Of a DNA stretch of 46,973 nt, positions 32,465 to 41,004 are shown in pieces (position 1 is the stretch's first letter; each line of letters starts with the position of its first letter). The notes under the pieces are model-generated. The model was not told the DNA's origin, ran no database searches, and saw nothing but the letters and a program-made list of their open reading frames with translations. Origin of the DNA: Eggerthella sinensis (lineage in GTDB: Bacteria; Actinomycetota; Coriobacteriia; Coriobacteriales; Eggerthellaceae); NCBI RefSeq assembly GCF_003339815.1, contig NZ_PPTT01000030.1:1-46973 (forward strand). The letters run 5' to 3'. Both the position numbers and the translations under genes were made by a program.

Positions 32465-33763
32465 ATGACGCAGATCGATGCGGCGCGTGCGGGTACCGTC
32501 ACCCGCGAAATGGCCATCGTGGCCGAGAAGGAAGGCCGCGACCCCGAATTCATCCGCGAAGGCGTGGCGGCGGGACGCATCGCCATCCCCGCGAACATCC
32601 ACCATGCAAGCCTCTCGCCCGAAGGCGTAGGCGGCGGCCTGCGCACGAAGGTGAACGTGAACCTGGGCATCTCGGGCGATCTCGCCGACGAGGCCGAGGA
32701 GTGGAAGAAGGTGGACGTGGCGCTCGAGCTGGGCGCCGAGGCCATCATGGACCTGTCGAACGACGGCAAGACGGCCGCGTTTCGCCGCAAGCTCATCGAG
32801 AAGTCGCCGGCCATGATAGGCACCGTGCCCATGTACGACGCCATCGGCTACCTGGAGAAGCCGCTCATCGGCATCAAGGCGGCCGACTTCCTCGACGTGG
32901 TGCGCGCGCACGCCGAGGACGGCGTGGACTTCGTCACCGTGCATGCCGGCATGAACCGGCGCACCATCGAGTCGTTCCGCGAGACGGGCCGCCTCACGAA
33001 CATCGTGAGCCGCGGCGGGTCGCTCATCTTCGCCTGGATGGAAGCCACCGGCAACGAGAACCCCTTCTACGAGTTCTACGACGAGGTGCTGGCCATCCTG
33101 CGCGAGCACGACGTGACCATCAGCCTGGGCGACGCCATGCGCCCCGGGTCCACCTACGACGCCACCGACGCGGGGCAGATCGCCGAGCTCATCGAAATCG
33201 GCAAGCTGACGAAGCGCGCGTGGGATGCGGGCGTGCAGGTGATGGTGGAGGGGCCGGGCCACATGGCGCTCGACGAGATCGCCGCCAACATGAAGCTGGA
33301 GAAGCGGTTGTGCCACGACGCGCCCTTCTACGTGCTCGGGCCGCTCGTCACCGACATCGCGCCGGGCTACGACCACATCACGGCCGCCATCGGCGGGGCC
33401 GTGGCCGCCGCATCGGGCGCCGACTTCCTGTGCTACGTCACGCCGACCGAGCACCTGCGCCTGCCCGACGCGGCCGACGTGCGCGAAGGCCTCGTGGCAA
33501 CGAAGATCGCTGCGCATGCGGCCGACATCGCGCGCGGCCTGCCCGGTGCGCGCGATCGCGACAACCGCATGAGCGACGCCCGACGCCGCGTGGCATGGGA
33601 CGAGATGTTCGACCTCGCGCTCGACCCCGTCAAGGCGCGCAGCTACTTCGAAAGCGCCCCGCCTTCCACGGACGGCACCTGCACGATGTGCGGCGAGATG
33701 TGCGCCATGCGCACGGTGAACACTATCATGGACGGCCTGACGGTCGACCTCGGAAAGGAGTGA
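32465..33763 (+). CDS. thiC: Phosphomethylpyrimidine synthase ThiC
   Basis: A radical SAM enzyme that turns aminoimidazole ribotide into hydroxymethylpyrimidine phosphate. The product is 432 aa, the short form lacking the N-terminal extension of proteobacterial Thi[42 protein letters not shown] and [15 protein letters not shown] are family blocks. The cluster cysteines are C406, C409 and C413 (CTMCGEMC), spaced CX2CX3C; as I recall this is the spacing of the short clostridial and archaeal forms. ATG 32465 follows the ribosome site inside the riboswitch; GTG/ATG codons further up lie within the aptamer. Confidence 0.96.
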   Translation: MTQIDAARAGTVTREMAIVAEKEGRDPEFIREGVAAGRIAIPANIHHASLSPEGVGGGLRTKVNVNLGISGDLADEAEEWKKVDVALELGAEAIMDLSNDGKTAAFRRKLIEKSPAMIGTVPMYDAIGYLEKPLIGIKAADFLDVVRAHAEDGVDFVTVHAGMNRRTIESFRETGRLTNIVSRGGSLIFAWMEATGNENPFYEFYDEVLAILREHDVTISLGDAMRPGSTYDATDAGQIAELIEIGKLTKRAWDAGVQVMVEGPGHMALDEIAANMKLEKRLCHDAPFYVLGPLVTDIAPGYDHITAAIGGAVAAASGADFLCYVTPTEHLRLPDAADVREGLVATKIAAHAADIARGLPGARDRDNRMSDARRRVAWDEMFDLALDPVKARSYFESAPPSTDGTCTMCGEMCAMRTVNTIMDGLTVDLGKE

Positions 33764-33766
33764 CCT

Positions 33767-34603
33767 ATGGAACCCTTTGCCCTGAAGCGGGCGCTCGACA
33801 ACGTGCGATCCGGCGCGCCGCTCGTGCACAACATCACGAACTACGTGACGGTGAACGACTGCGCGAACGCGCTCTTGGCCATCGGCGCGAGCCCCATCAT
33901 GAGCGACGAGCCGAACGACGTGGTTGACATCCAAACCATCTGCGGTGGGCTCACGCTCAACATCGGCACGCTCAACACGCGCAGCGTGGAGGGCATGTTC
34001 GTGGCCGGTGCGCGCGCGAGCGAGCTCGGGCATCCTATCGTGCTCGACCCGGTGGGGGCGGGCGCGTCGGCTTTGCGCACGCGCACGGCGGGCGATCTGC
34101 TGGATAAGCTGGACGTGTCCGTGATCCGCGGCAACATGTCCGAGGTGAAGGCGCTCGCCGGCGGCGCCTCCTCCACGCGCGGCGTGGACGTGTGCCCCGA
34201 CGATGCCGTGATCGACGACAACCTGGCGGCAAGCGCGGCGTTCGCCCGCGCGTTCGCGGCGCAGACCGGCGCCGTCGTGGCCATCACGGGGGCCATCGAC
34301 ATCGTGGCCGACGGCGAGCACGCCTATGCCATCCGCAACGGCAGCGCCCTCATGGGGCGCATCACGGGCGCGGGCTGCATGCTGTCGTGTTTGTGCACGG
34401 CGTACGCGGTGGCGAACCCCGCTGCGCTGCTCGACGCGACGGTGGCCGCCGTGGCCGGCATGGGCCTGGCGGGTCAGATCGCGCAGGGTCGCATGAGCGG
34501 CTACGACGGCAACGGGTCGTTTCGCACGTATGTGCTCGACGCGCTGTACCATCTCGACGGCGACGCGCTCGAGGCGGGCGCGAAGGTCGAGCAGGTGGCG
34601 TAG
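33767..34603 (+). CDS. thiM: Hydroxyethylthiazole kinase ThiM
   Basis: Phosphorylates the thiazole alcohol for salvage. The product is 278 aa. VHNITNYVTVNDCANALLAIGASPIM is the N-terminal signature, HPIVLDPVGAGAS follows, and ITGAGCMLS carries the active-site region near the C-terminus. GGAAAGGAG precedes the ATG, 3 bases after thiC. No thiG/thiS/thiH thiazole synthesis genes are present in the window, so thiazole may come from salvage or genes elsewhere. Confidence 0.95.
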   Translation: MEPFALKRALDNVRSGAPLVHNITNYVTVNDCANALLAIGASPIMSDEPNDVVDIQTICGGLTLNIGTLNTRSVEGMFVAGARASELGHPIVLDPVGAGASALRTRTAGDLLDKLDVSVIRGNMSEVKALAGGASSTRGVDVCPDDAVIDDNLAASAAFARAFAAQTGAVVAITGAIDIVADGEHAYAIRNGSALMGRITGAGCMLSCLCTAYAVANPAALLDATVAAVAGMGLAGQIAQGRMSGYDGNGSFRTYVLDALYHLDGDALEAGAKVEQVA

Positions 34604-34637
34604 GGAGCAGGGAAGGCATCGGGAGCGAGGAGGGCTC

Positions 34638-35297
34638 ATGTATCCACGGGAACGGTTGCGCCGGGCCATGGCGCTGTATGCGGTCACCGACCGGGCATGG
34701 TTGGGCGAGCGCACGCTCGCGTCATGCGTCGAAGAGGCGCTTGAGGGCGGCGCCACGTTCGTCCAGCTGCGCGAGAAGGAGGCGCCGCAGGCCGAAGTGG
34801 TGCTGCGCGCTCGCGCGCTCGCGCCGCTCTGCCGGGCGGCGGGCGTGCCGTTCGTCGTGAACGACGACGTGGAAGCCGCGCGTTGCGCGGGCGCCGACGG
34901 CGTGCACGTGGGGCAGGACGACGCCGCGTGCGCCGAGGCGCGCGCGAAGCTGGGTCCCGACGCCATCGTGGGCGTGTCGGTGCAGACGGTGGAGCAGGCG
35001 CGGGCCGCCCAGGAGGCCGGCGCCGACTACCTGGGCGTGGGCGCCGTGTTCGGTACGCCCACGAAACCCGACGCCGCCGATGTGGGCGCCGAGGGCCTCG
35101 CGGCCATCTGCGCCGCCGTCGACATTCCCGTCGTGGCCATCGGCGGCCTCAACGCCGCCACCATTCCCGCCCTCGTGGGCACGGGCGCCGACGGCGTGGC
35201 CGTCGTGTCGGCCATCTTCGCTGCCGCCGACGTGCGCGCCGCAACGGATGAACTGCTTACCATCACGAAGGAGACGCTGTGCTTGGAGACGAACTGA
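34638..35297 (+). CDS. thiE: Thiamine phosphate synthase ThiE
   Basis: Couples pyrimidine pyrophosphate with thiazole phosphate to give thiamine phosphate. The product is 219 aa, a TIM barrel. LREKEAPQAEV, FVVNDDVEAARCAGADGVHVGQDD, LGVGAVFGTPTKPDA (phosphate loop) and VAIGGLNAATIP are typical. GAGGAGGG (34626-34634) fixes ATG 34638; a longer frame inside thiM is spurious. Its 3' end overlaps the next gene by 19 bases. Confidence 0.95.
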   Translation: MYPRERLRRAMALYAVTDRAWLGERTLASCVEEALEGGATFVQLREKEAPQAEVVLRARALAPLCRAAGVPFVVNDDVEAARCAGADGVHVGQDDAACAEARAKLGPDAIVGVSVQTVEQARAAQEAGADYLGVGAVFGTPTKPDAADVGAEGLAAICAAVDIPVVAIGGLNAATIPALVGTGADGVAVVSAIFAAADVRAATDELLTITKETLCLETN

Positions 35298-35881
35298 ACA
35301 ACAACGCGTTCGAGCTGACCGACCTCGACAAGGGGCGGGTCGCCGTGCTCGTCATCGACGTGCTGGGCGACCCCGCCGCGCTGCCGTCGCCCTTGCGCGA
35401 GCAGATGACGCCCGTCGTGGACAACGCTGCGCGCATCTGCGACGCGGCGCGCGCGGCAGGCGTGCCCGTGGTGTTCACGAACGACGCGCATATTCCCGGG
35501 CTCGACCGCGAGCTCGAGCTGTGGGGCGCGCACGGGCTGGCGGGCACGCCGGCGGCTCAGCCGTCGCCGCAGCTTGCGTGCAGCGACGCCGACTACGTGG
35601 TGCCCAAGCGCCGCTACAGCGGGTTCTTCCAGACGGGCCTGCGCCTGTTGCTCGACGAGCTGGGGGTCGACACGCTTCTGTGCGTGGGCATGGACACGAA
35701 CATCTGCGTGCGCCACACCGTGGCCGACGCGTACTTCAACAACTTCCGCATCGTCGTGGCGGGCGATGCCACGCTCACGTTCCTCGTGGGCGATCAGGAC
35801 GAGGGCTTGGCCTACATGGAAACGTGCTACGCTGCGAAGGTGGTTCCCACCGCCGATGCGGTGGCGTTTCTCGAGGCGTAA
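35279..35881 (+). CDS. Isochorismatase-like cysteine hydrolase inside the thi operon
   Basis: The product is 200 aa with the isochorismatase/nicotinamidase fold. The catalytic triad is visible: D27 (VLVIDVLGD), K110 (VPKRRYSGF) and C143 (GMDTNICVRH). Relatives cleave amides or ureas such as nicotinamide or N-carbamoyl compounds. The GTG start has AAGGAG 5 bases upstream and lies 19 bases inside thiE, so translation is coupled. Its position between thiE and thiD suggests a thiamine-related salvage or repair hydrolysis, but the substrate is not known; nicotinamidase is an alternative reading. Confidence 0.85.
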   Translation: MLGDELNNNAFELTDLDKGRVAVLVIDVLGDPAALPSPLREQMTPVVDNAARICDAARAAGVPVVFTNDAHIPGLDRELELWGAHGLAGTPAAQPSPQLACSDADYVVPKRRYSGFFQTGLRLLLDELGVDTLLCVGMDTNICVRHTVADAYFNNFRIVVAGDATLTFLVGDQDEGLAYMETCYAAKVVPTADAVAFLEA

Positions 35882-35893
35882 GGAGCGCGCGCT

Positions 35894-36676
35894 ATGGAAG
35901 CAGTTCTCAGTATCGCCGGATCGGACTCGAGCGGCGGTGCCGGCATCCAAGCCGACATCAAAACCATCGCGGCGCATCATCTGTTCGCCGAGACGGCCAT
36001 CACCGCGCTTACCGCGCAGAACACGCTCGGCGTGACCGGCGTGCTCGACATCGAACCCGCCTTCGTGGCGGCGCAGATCGACGCCGTGTTCGAGGATATT
36101 CGGCCGGCTGCGGTGAAAATAGGCATGGTGTCGTCGGCCGCCATCATCGCTACGATTGCCGAGCGGCTGCGGGCGCACGGCGCGCGCAACGTCGTGGTCG
36201 ACCCCGTTATGGTGGCCACGAGCGGCGCGCGCCTCATCGACGAGGATGCCGTGCGTGCGCTCGTGGACGAGCTGCTTCCGCTTGCAGACGTCGTCACGCC
36301 GAACATGCCCGAGGCCACCGTGCTCTGCGGCTTCGACGTGGTGGACGAAGAGACGATGGAGCGCGCGGCGCGTCAGCTGGCCGGAGCGGGGAAGGGGGCC
36401 GTGCTCGTGAAGGGCGGCCATCGCACCGACCGCGCCGACGACGCGCTCGTGACGTCGTCGGCTGCTCCGGCCGTGTGGCTGCGCGCTCCGCGCATCGACA
36501 CGGCGAACACGCACGGGACGGGCTGCACGCTGTCGTCGGCCATCGCCTGCGGCCTTGCGCAAGGGCGTGACGTGGAGCAGGCCGTGCGCGCCGCGAAGGA
36601 CTACGTCTCCGGCGCGCTCGCCGCGGGCCTCGACCTCGGCAAGGGCTCGGGTCCGCTGGATCATCAGTGGCGATAA
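35894..36676 (+). CDS. thiD: Hydroxymethylpyrimidine/phosphomethylpyrimidine kinase ThiD
   Basis: Phosphorylates hydroxymethylpyrimidine phosphate to the pyrophosphate. The product is 260 aa, ribokinase fold. SIAGSDSSGGAGIQADIKT is the N-terminal substrate motif, VDPVMVATSGARLI and TPNMPEATVL follow, and THGTGCTLSSAIA is the anion-hole motif. AAGGAG precedes the ATG. The last 10 bases overlap the histidine kinase gene. Confidence 0.95.
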   Translation: MEAVLSIAGSDSSGGAGIQADIKTIAAHHLFAETAITALTAQNTLGVTGVLDIEPAFVAAQIDAVFEDIRPAAVKIGMVSSAAIIATIAERLRAHGARNVVVDPVMVATSGARLIDEDAVRALVDELLPLADVVTPNMPEATVLCGFDVVDEETMERAARQLAGAGKGAVLVKGGHRTDRADDALVTSSAAPAVWLRAPRIDTANTHGTGCTLSSAIACGLAQGRDVEQAVRAAKDYVSGALAAGLDLGKGSGPLDHQWR

Positions 36677-38454
36677 CCCACACACGTGTCGAGCGGACGA
36701 TTGCCGCCGTGCTCGCGGCGGCCTTCCTCGTGCTTGCGACGGTCGTCGTCGCGCAGGTGCTGCCGTTCGACAATGCGCAGGAGACCTCCGTCGAACCGGT
36801 GCGGCTCGTGATCGAGCCCGAGGCGGAAGCCCTGCTCGACGTCAACGCGAACGAGGTGCGCGCCGTCGAAGTGGAGGGGCGGTTCGACCGCTTCCTGCGT
36901 GCCGGCGATCAGCTGTTCTTCTTCGTGGAGAACCTCGAGGTGCACTTGCTCCTCAACGGGCAGGAGGTGTGCGCCATCGGTACGCCCGACAACCATCCTG
37001 CCACGTTCCGCTCGTCGGGTTCCGGATGGGGGCGTTTCGTCCTGCCGCAGGACGTCTCGAACGAGGACGTGTGGACGGTCGAGCTTTCGAACGCGTACGG
37101 GAACAACTTCTCCGGCGCCTACCGCGATTTCGTCGAGAGCCTGGCCACGGGGGACAGCGGCGCTCTGGCGCGCGCCGAGCTCAACGAGCACGGGCTGTAC
37201 CTCGTGGCCAGCCTGTTCGTGCTGTTCGCAAGCGTGCTGCTGCTCCTGTCTACGCTGCTCCTCGCGAGCCGGGGCGTCAAAACGCACGCATCGGTGTTCT
37301 TGCTGGCGGGCTACGCGATCAGCACCGGCGCCATGTTTCTCCTGACGCCGCAGATCAGCACGCTGCTCTTGGGCAACAGCGTGCTCGTGTTGGCGCTGGA
37401 AACCGTGTCCATGCTCGTGGCCCTTCTGTTCGCCGTCGCGTACGTGGGGTCGTTCATGACGGGAGCGCCGCGACGGGCGAACGATGTCGTGCTGCTGGGC
37501 GTGTTGGCGTTCTCCCTCCTCTACCTTGTCGGTCAGGTGCTCGGCTTCACGGACGCGTACGCCGTGCGCACTCCCATCGTGGTGGTGCTCGGGCTCGTAT
37601 CGGTGTTCGCCGTAATCAACGTCGGGTGGGCGCTGCGCTCCGGCCAGAGCGACCGCCTGCGGTTCCTCGTGGCGCCGGGTTCCGTATTCCTGTGCTTCGT
37701 GGCTGCGGAAATCGTCAACTACCAGCTTGAGTTCTTCGGCGAGACCGTTCTGCTGTTCACCGGTTTGGTGCTGCTGCTCGTCTCGCAGTTCGCCCACGCG
37801 ATCGGCTACCTCAAGGGAGCCCTGCAGCAGGCGCAGCGCGCGATGGAGCTCGAGCAGGAGCTCACCCAAAGCCGGGTCGCGCTCATGCTGTCCCAAATCC
37901 AGCCTCATTTCCTGTTCAACTCGCTCGCCGTCATCAAGAGCCTGTGCCAGACGGACGTGCGGCAGGCCGAGCGCGCCATCGACTACTTCTCCGACTTCCT
38001 GCGCGGGGATCTGCGCTCGCTTACGAACGCCGATCCCATCGCGTTCGAGCAGGAGCTCTCGCATGTGCGCAGCTACGTGGAGCTCGAGCGCATGCGCTTC
38101 GGCGACCGGCTGCGCGTCGTGTGGGACACGCCGATCGTGGATTTCCGCGTGCCCCCGCTCACCGTGCAGCCTATCGTGGAGAATGCGGTGCGCCACGGCG
38201 TGACGAAGCGGCGGGAAGGCGGTACCGTGCGCGTCGGCACGCGCGAGGAGGAAGGGGCGTACGTGGTGACGATAGAAGACGACGGGGTGGGGTTCGATCC
38301 TGCAGCGCCCTTGCAGGACGGTCGCGCGCATGTGGGCATCGACAACGTACGGGCGCGACTGGCCGGCCAATGCGGCGGAAGCGTGACGGTGGCCAGCGCC
38401 GTCGGCAAGGGGACGACGGTCGAGATGACCATTCCGAAAAAGGGGCGCCCATGA
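36667..38454 (+). CDS. Sensor histidine kinase, LytS/YehU type with seven-helix membrane domain
   Basis: The product is 595 aa. An N-terminal signal anchor (about residues 10-32) leads into an extracytoplasmic domain of about 140 residues rich in beta-type segments, then seven hydrophobic helices (about 177-378), a short coiled coil and a His_kinase domain. H414 lies in QIQPHFLFNSL, the phospho-acceptor box of the LytS/YehU family, and NAVRHG, DDGVGF and HVGIDNVRARL form the ATP lid. The layout is that of 7TMR-DISM-type receptors (inference from topology). It begins 10 bases inside thiD and shares ATGA with the response regulator, placing it in the thi transcription unit. Confidence 0.88.
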   Translation: MAITHTRVERTIAAVLAAAFLVLATVVVAQVLPFDNAQETSVEPVRLVIEPEAEALLDVNANEVRAVEVEGRFDRFLRAGDQLFFFVENLEVHLLLNGQEVCAIGTPDNHPATFRSSGSGWGRFVLPQDVSNEDVWTVELSNAYGNNFSGAYRDFVESLATGDSGALARAELNEHGLYLVASLFVLFASVLLLLSTLLLASRGVKTHASVFLLAGYAISTGAMFLLTPQISTLLLGNSVLVLALETVSMLVALLFAVAYVGSFMTGAPRRANDVVLLGVLAFSLLYLVGQVLGFTDAYAVRTPIVVVLGLVSVFAVINVGWALRSGQSDRLRFLVAPGSVFLCFVAAEIVNYQLEFFGETVLLFTGLVLLLVSQFAHAIGYLKGALQQAQRAMELEQELTQSRVALMLSQIQPHFLFNSLAVIKSLCQTDVRQAERAIDYFSDFLRGDLRSLTNADPIAFEQELSHVRSYVELERMRFGDRLRVVWDTPIVDFRVPPLTVQPIVENAVRHGVTKRREGGTVRVGTREEEGAYVVTIEDDGVGFDPAAPLQDGRAHVGIDNVRARLAGQCGGSVTVASAVGKGTTVEMTIPKKGRP

Positions 38455-39242
38455 AGTGCTTTGCGGTCGACGACGAGCCCATGGTGCTCTCCCTGCTCGA
38501 GCGCACCATCCGGGAAGCGGCCCCCGCATGCACGGTGCAGGCGTTCGGCAGCGCGCTCGACGCGCTTGTGGCCGTCGATGCGGGCACGCATCCCGACGTC
38601 GCGTTTCTCGATATCGAGATGTACGACATGACGGGTCTCGCCCTAGCGAAGGCCCTGCGCGAGCGCTCGCCCGAAACGAAGATCGTCTTCGTCACCGGCT
38701 ATGCCGAGTACGCGCTCGAGGCGTTCAACGTGCGTGCGCGCGGCTACGTGCTCAAGCCGGTCACGGTGGAGAAGATCCGCGCCGAGCTCGAGGATGTGCA
38801 GGAGCCCGCGCGCCCGCCCGCCACGGTGGTGCGGGTGCAGACGTTCGGCCATTTCGAGGTGTTCGCACACGGCGAGCCCGTGCGCTTCGCGCATGCGAAA
38901 ACAAAGGAGCTGCTCGCCTACCTCATCGACCGCCGCGGCGCGTCGGTGAACACGGCCGAGGTGTGCGCGGTGCTGTGGGAGGATCGTCCCGACGGCCCGT
39001 CGGTGCGCAGCTACGTGCGCACGCTGCTGTCCGACCTGTCCAACGCGCTGCAACGCGTCGGCGCCGACGACGTGCTCGTGAAGCGCCGCAACAGCTTCTC
39101 GGTGGACTGCGCGCGCGTCGAATGCGACTACTTCCGCTTCCTCGAGGGCGATATGGCCGCGGTGCACGCCTACCGGGGCGAGTACCTGTCCCAGTACAGC
39201 TGGGCTGAGATGACGCTCGGCAACCTGGAGCGTCTTCGTTAG
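38451..39242 (+). CDS. Response regulator with SARP-like output domain
   Basis: The product is 263 aa. A CheY-like receiver (residues 1-120) has phospho-acceptor D54 (VAFLDIEMYD), acidic residues near the N-terminus (AVDDEP) and K in LKPV. The C-terminal 135 residues (VRVQTFGHFEVFAHGEPVRFAHAKTKELLAYLIDRRGASVNTAEVC) look like an OmpR/SARP winged-helix DNA-binding domain with little or no BTAD part, as in COG3947-type regulators. LytS-type kinases usually pair with LytTR regulators, so the pairing is less common. The ATG overlaps the kinase stop (ATGA). Confidence 0.88.
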   Translation: MKCFAVDDEPMVLSLLERTIREAAPACTVQAFGSALDALVAVDAGTHPDVAFLDIEMYDMTGLALAKALRERSPETKIVFVTGYAEYALEAFNVRARGYVLKPVTVEKIRAELEDVQEPARPPATVVRVQTFGHFEVFAHGEPVRFAHAKTKELLAYLIDRRGASVNTAEVCAVLWEDRPDGPSVRSYVRTLLSDLSNALQRVGADDVLVKRRNSFSVDCARVECDYFRFLEGDMAAVHAYRGEYLSQYSWAEMTLGNLERLR

Positions 39243-39354
39243 CTTGCGGTTCCTTTGCGCTTCGTTCGCTATGATCGTTCGATTGGTTTGAAGACCATCG
39301 ACGAGGCGCAAGGGGAAGCTTACGAAATCCATACAGACGAAGTTCGTCGCGCTC

Positions 39355-41004
39355 ATGCTGGGTTGCACGCTGCTGTGCGCCGCGGTGGTGGGAGGCGCGG
39401 GCATCATCAACGCGAACAGCGTGGTCGATGCCGATTCGTCGCACATCATGAACCTGATGTGCGGGGAGAAGGCCGAAAGCATCGACGCCATCCTGTCGCG
39501 GATCGAGCAGTCGGTGGGAACGCTGGCCATGTACTCGATGGACGGGTTGGACGATACGTCGCTGCTGCAGGATTCGTCGTACGTCGACGAGCTCACCGCG
39601 CGCATCCAGTCGGTGGCCGTGAACGCCGCGAGCAGCACTGAAGGGGCGCTTGCCGTGTACGTCCGCTTCAATCCCGAACTCACCGACGCCACGGCCGGCC
39701 TCCTTTGGAGCAAGACCTCGCAAGAAGGCAGCTTTCGGGCGGTGGCGCCCACCGACCTCTCGCGCTACGCGGCGGACGATACCGAGCACGTGGGTTGGTA
39801 CTACGAGCCGGTGAAGAACGGCAAGCCCACGTGGATCGCGCCGTACTTCAACAAGAACCTCAACGTGGAAATGCTGTCGTACGTCATCCCGCTGTACGCG
39901 AACAACCAGACGGTGGGCGTGGTGGGCATGGACATCGACTTCGACGTGATCGAGGACGTGGTGATGAACACCCACGTGTACGAGAGCGGCTACGCGTTCC
40001 TCACCGACGGGGAAGCGAATATCATGTTCCATCGCGAGCTGGCGCAGGGCACGCCGATGAGCGGGTTGGAGGAGAGCCTGGGCCCGGTGGCCGCCGAGCT
40101 GCAGGGCGGCGGCGACGGATCGTACCTGTTCCCCTATACGTGGCGCGGCGTGGAGAAGCAGATGGCGCTCTGCAGCCTGAGCAACGGCATGCGGCTGGCC
40201 ATCACGGCGCCCACCGCGGAAATCGACGCGGCAAAGAACAACCTGATCTTCCAGATCGGCGTGTTCACGGTGATCGTCTCCGCGCTTGCCGTCGTGATGA
40301 CGTCCCTCATGACGCGCAGGATCGTGCGCCCGCTCAAGGAGCTCAACGTGGCCGCCCGGCAAATCGCCGAAGGAGATCTGTCCATCGAGCTCTCGAGCAG
40401 GACGAAGGACGAGGTGGGCACGCTTGCGGAAAGCTTCCAGCAGACGGTGAACCACCTGCGCCAGTACATCGACTACATCAACGGGCTTGCCTATCGCGAC
40501 GGGCTGACCGGCGTGAAGAACAAGACCGCCTACCAGGACACCGCGCAGCGCCTCGAGGAGGCCACCAAGACGGGCAAGCCGGAGTTCGCCGTGCTCGTGC
40601 TCGACATCAACGGGCTCAAGCACGTGAACGACACGTGCGGGCACGACTTCGGCGACATGCTCATCATCGATGCATGCCGCATCATCTGCAAGGTGTTCAA
40701 GCGCAGCCCCGTGTACCGTGTCGGCGGGGACGAGTTCGCGGTGATCCTCGAGCATTGGGATTTGGAGCACTACGTCGAGTTGCTCGAACGGTTCGAGCGC
40801 GAACTCGAGGAGAGCAACCAGTACGCCCATCCCGAAGGGCGGGTATCCATCGCGCGCGGCATCGCGGTGTACGAGGAGAGCGTGGATTTGACCTTCGTCG
40901 ACGTATTCAAGCGGGCCGACGAGGCGATGTACCAGAACAAGGCGGCCATGAAGCGTCGGGAGCGCGACCGGCGCGCTCCCGACGATGCCTCAGACGACCG
41001 TTAG
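39355..41004 (+). CDS. Membrane diguanylate cyclase (cache-like sensor, HAMP, GGDEF)
   Basis: Probably makes cyclic di-GMP from GTP. From ATG 39355 the product is 549 aa: one N-terminal membrane helix, a periplasm-side domain of about 260 residues (cache-like; GWYYEPVKNGKPTWIAPYFN), a second helix (about 300-322), a HAMP segment (RRIVRPLKELNVAARQIAEGDLS) and a GGDEF domain with G457-GDEF461 intact. No RxxD inhibitory site lies five residues upstream. The frame is open upstream to 39292 and encodes a basic TKSIQTKF segment that would suit the signal anchor, but holds no ATG, GTG or TTG; AAGGGG at 39310-39315 suggests a non-standard start near 39319-39331. Confidence 0.88.
   Translation: MLGCTLLCAAVVGGAGIINANSVVDADSSHIMNLMCGEKAESIDAILSRIEQSVGTLAMYSMDGLDDTSLLQDSSYVDELTARIQSVAVNAASSTEGALAVYVRFNPELTDATAGLLWSKTSQEGSFRAVAPTDLSRYAADDTEHVGWYYEPVKNGKPTWIAPYFNKNLNVEMLSYVIPLYANNQTVGVVGMDIDFDVIEDVVMNTHVYESGYAFLTDGEANIMFHRELAQGTPMSGLEESLGPVAAELQGGGDGSYLFPYTWRGVEKQMALCSLSNGMRLAITAPTAEIDAAKNNLIFQIGVFTVIVSALAVVMTSLMTRRIVRPLKELNVAARQIAEGDLSIELSSRTKDEVGTLAESFQQTVNHLRQYIDYINGLAYRDGLTGVKNKTAYQDTAQRLEEATKTGKPEFAVLVLDINGLKHVNDTCGHDFGDMLIIDACRIICKVFKRSPVYRVGGDEFAVILEHWDLEHYVELLERFERELEESNQYAHPEGRVSIARGIAVYEESVDLTFVDVFKRADEAMYQNKAAMKRRERDRRAPDDASDDR

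Noticed and set aside
31532-34966. Minus-strand frame of 1144 codons opposite the thiamine genes
   Set aside because: Opposite thiN, the riboswitch and thiC-thiM-thiE, all of which are certain; no domain is visible in it.
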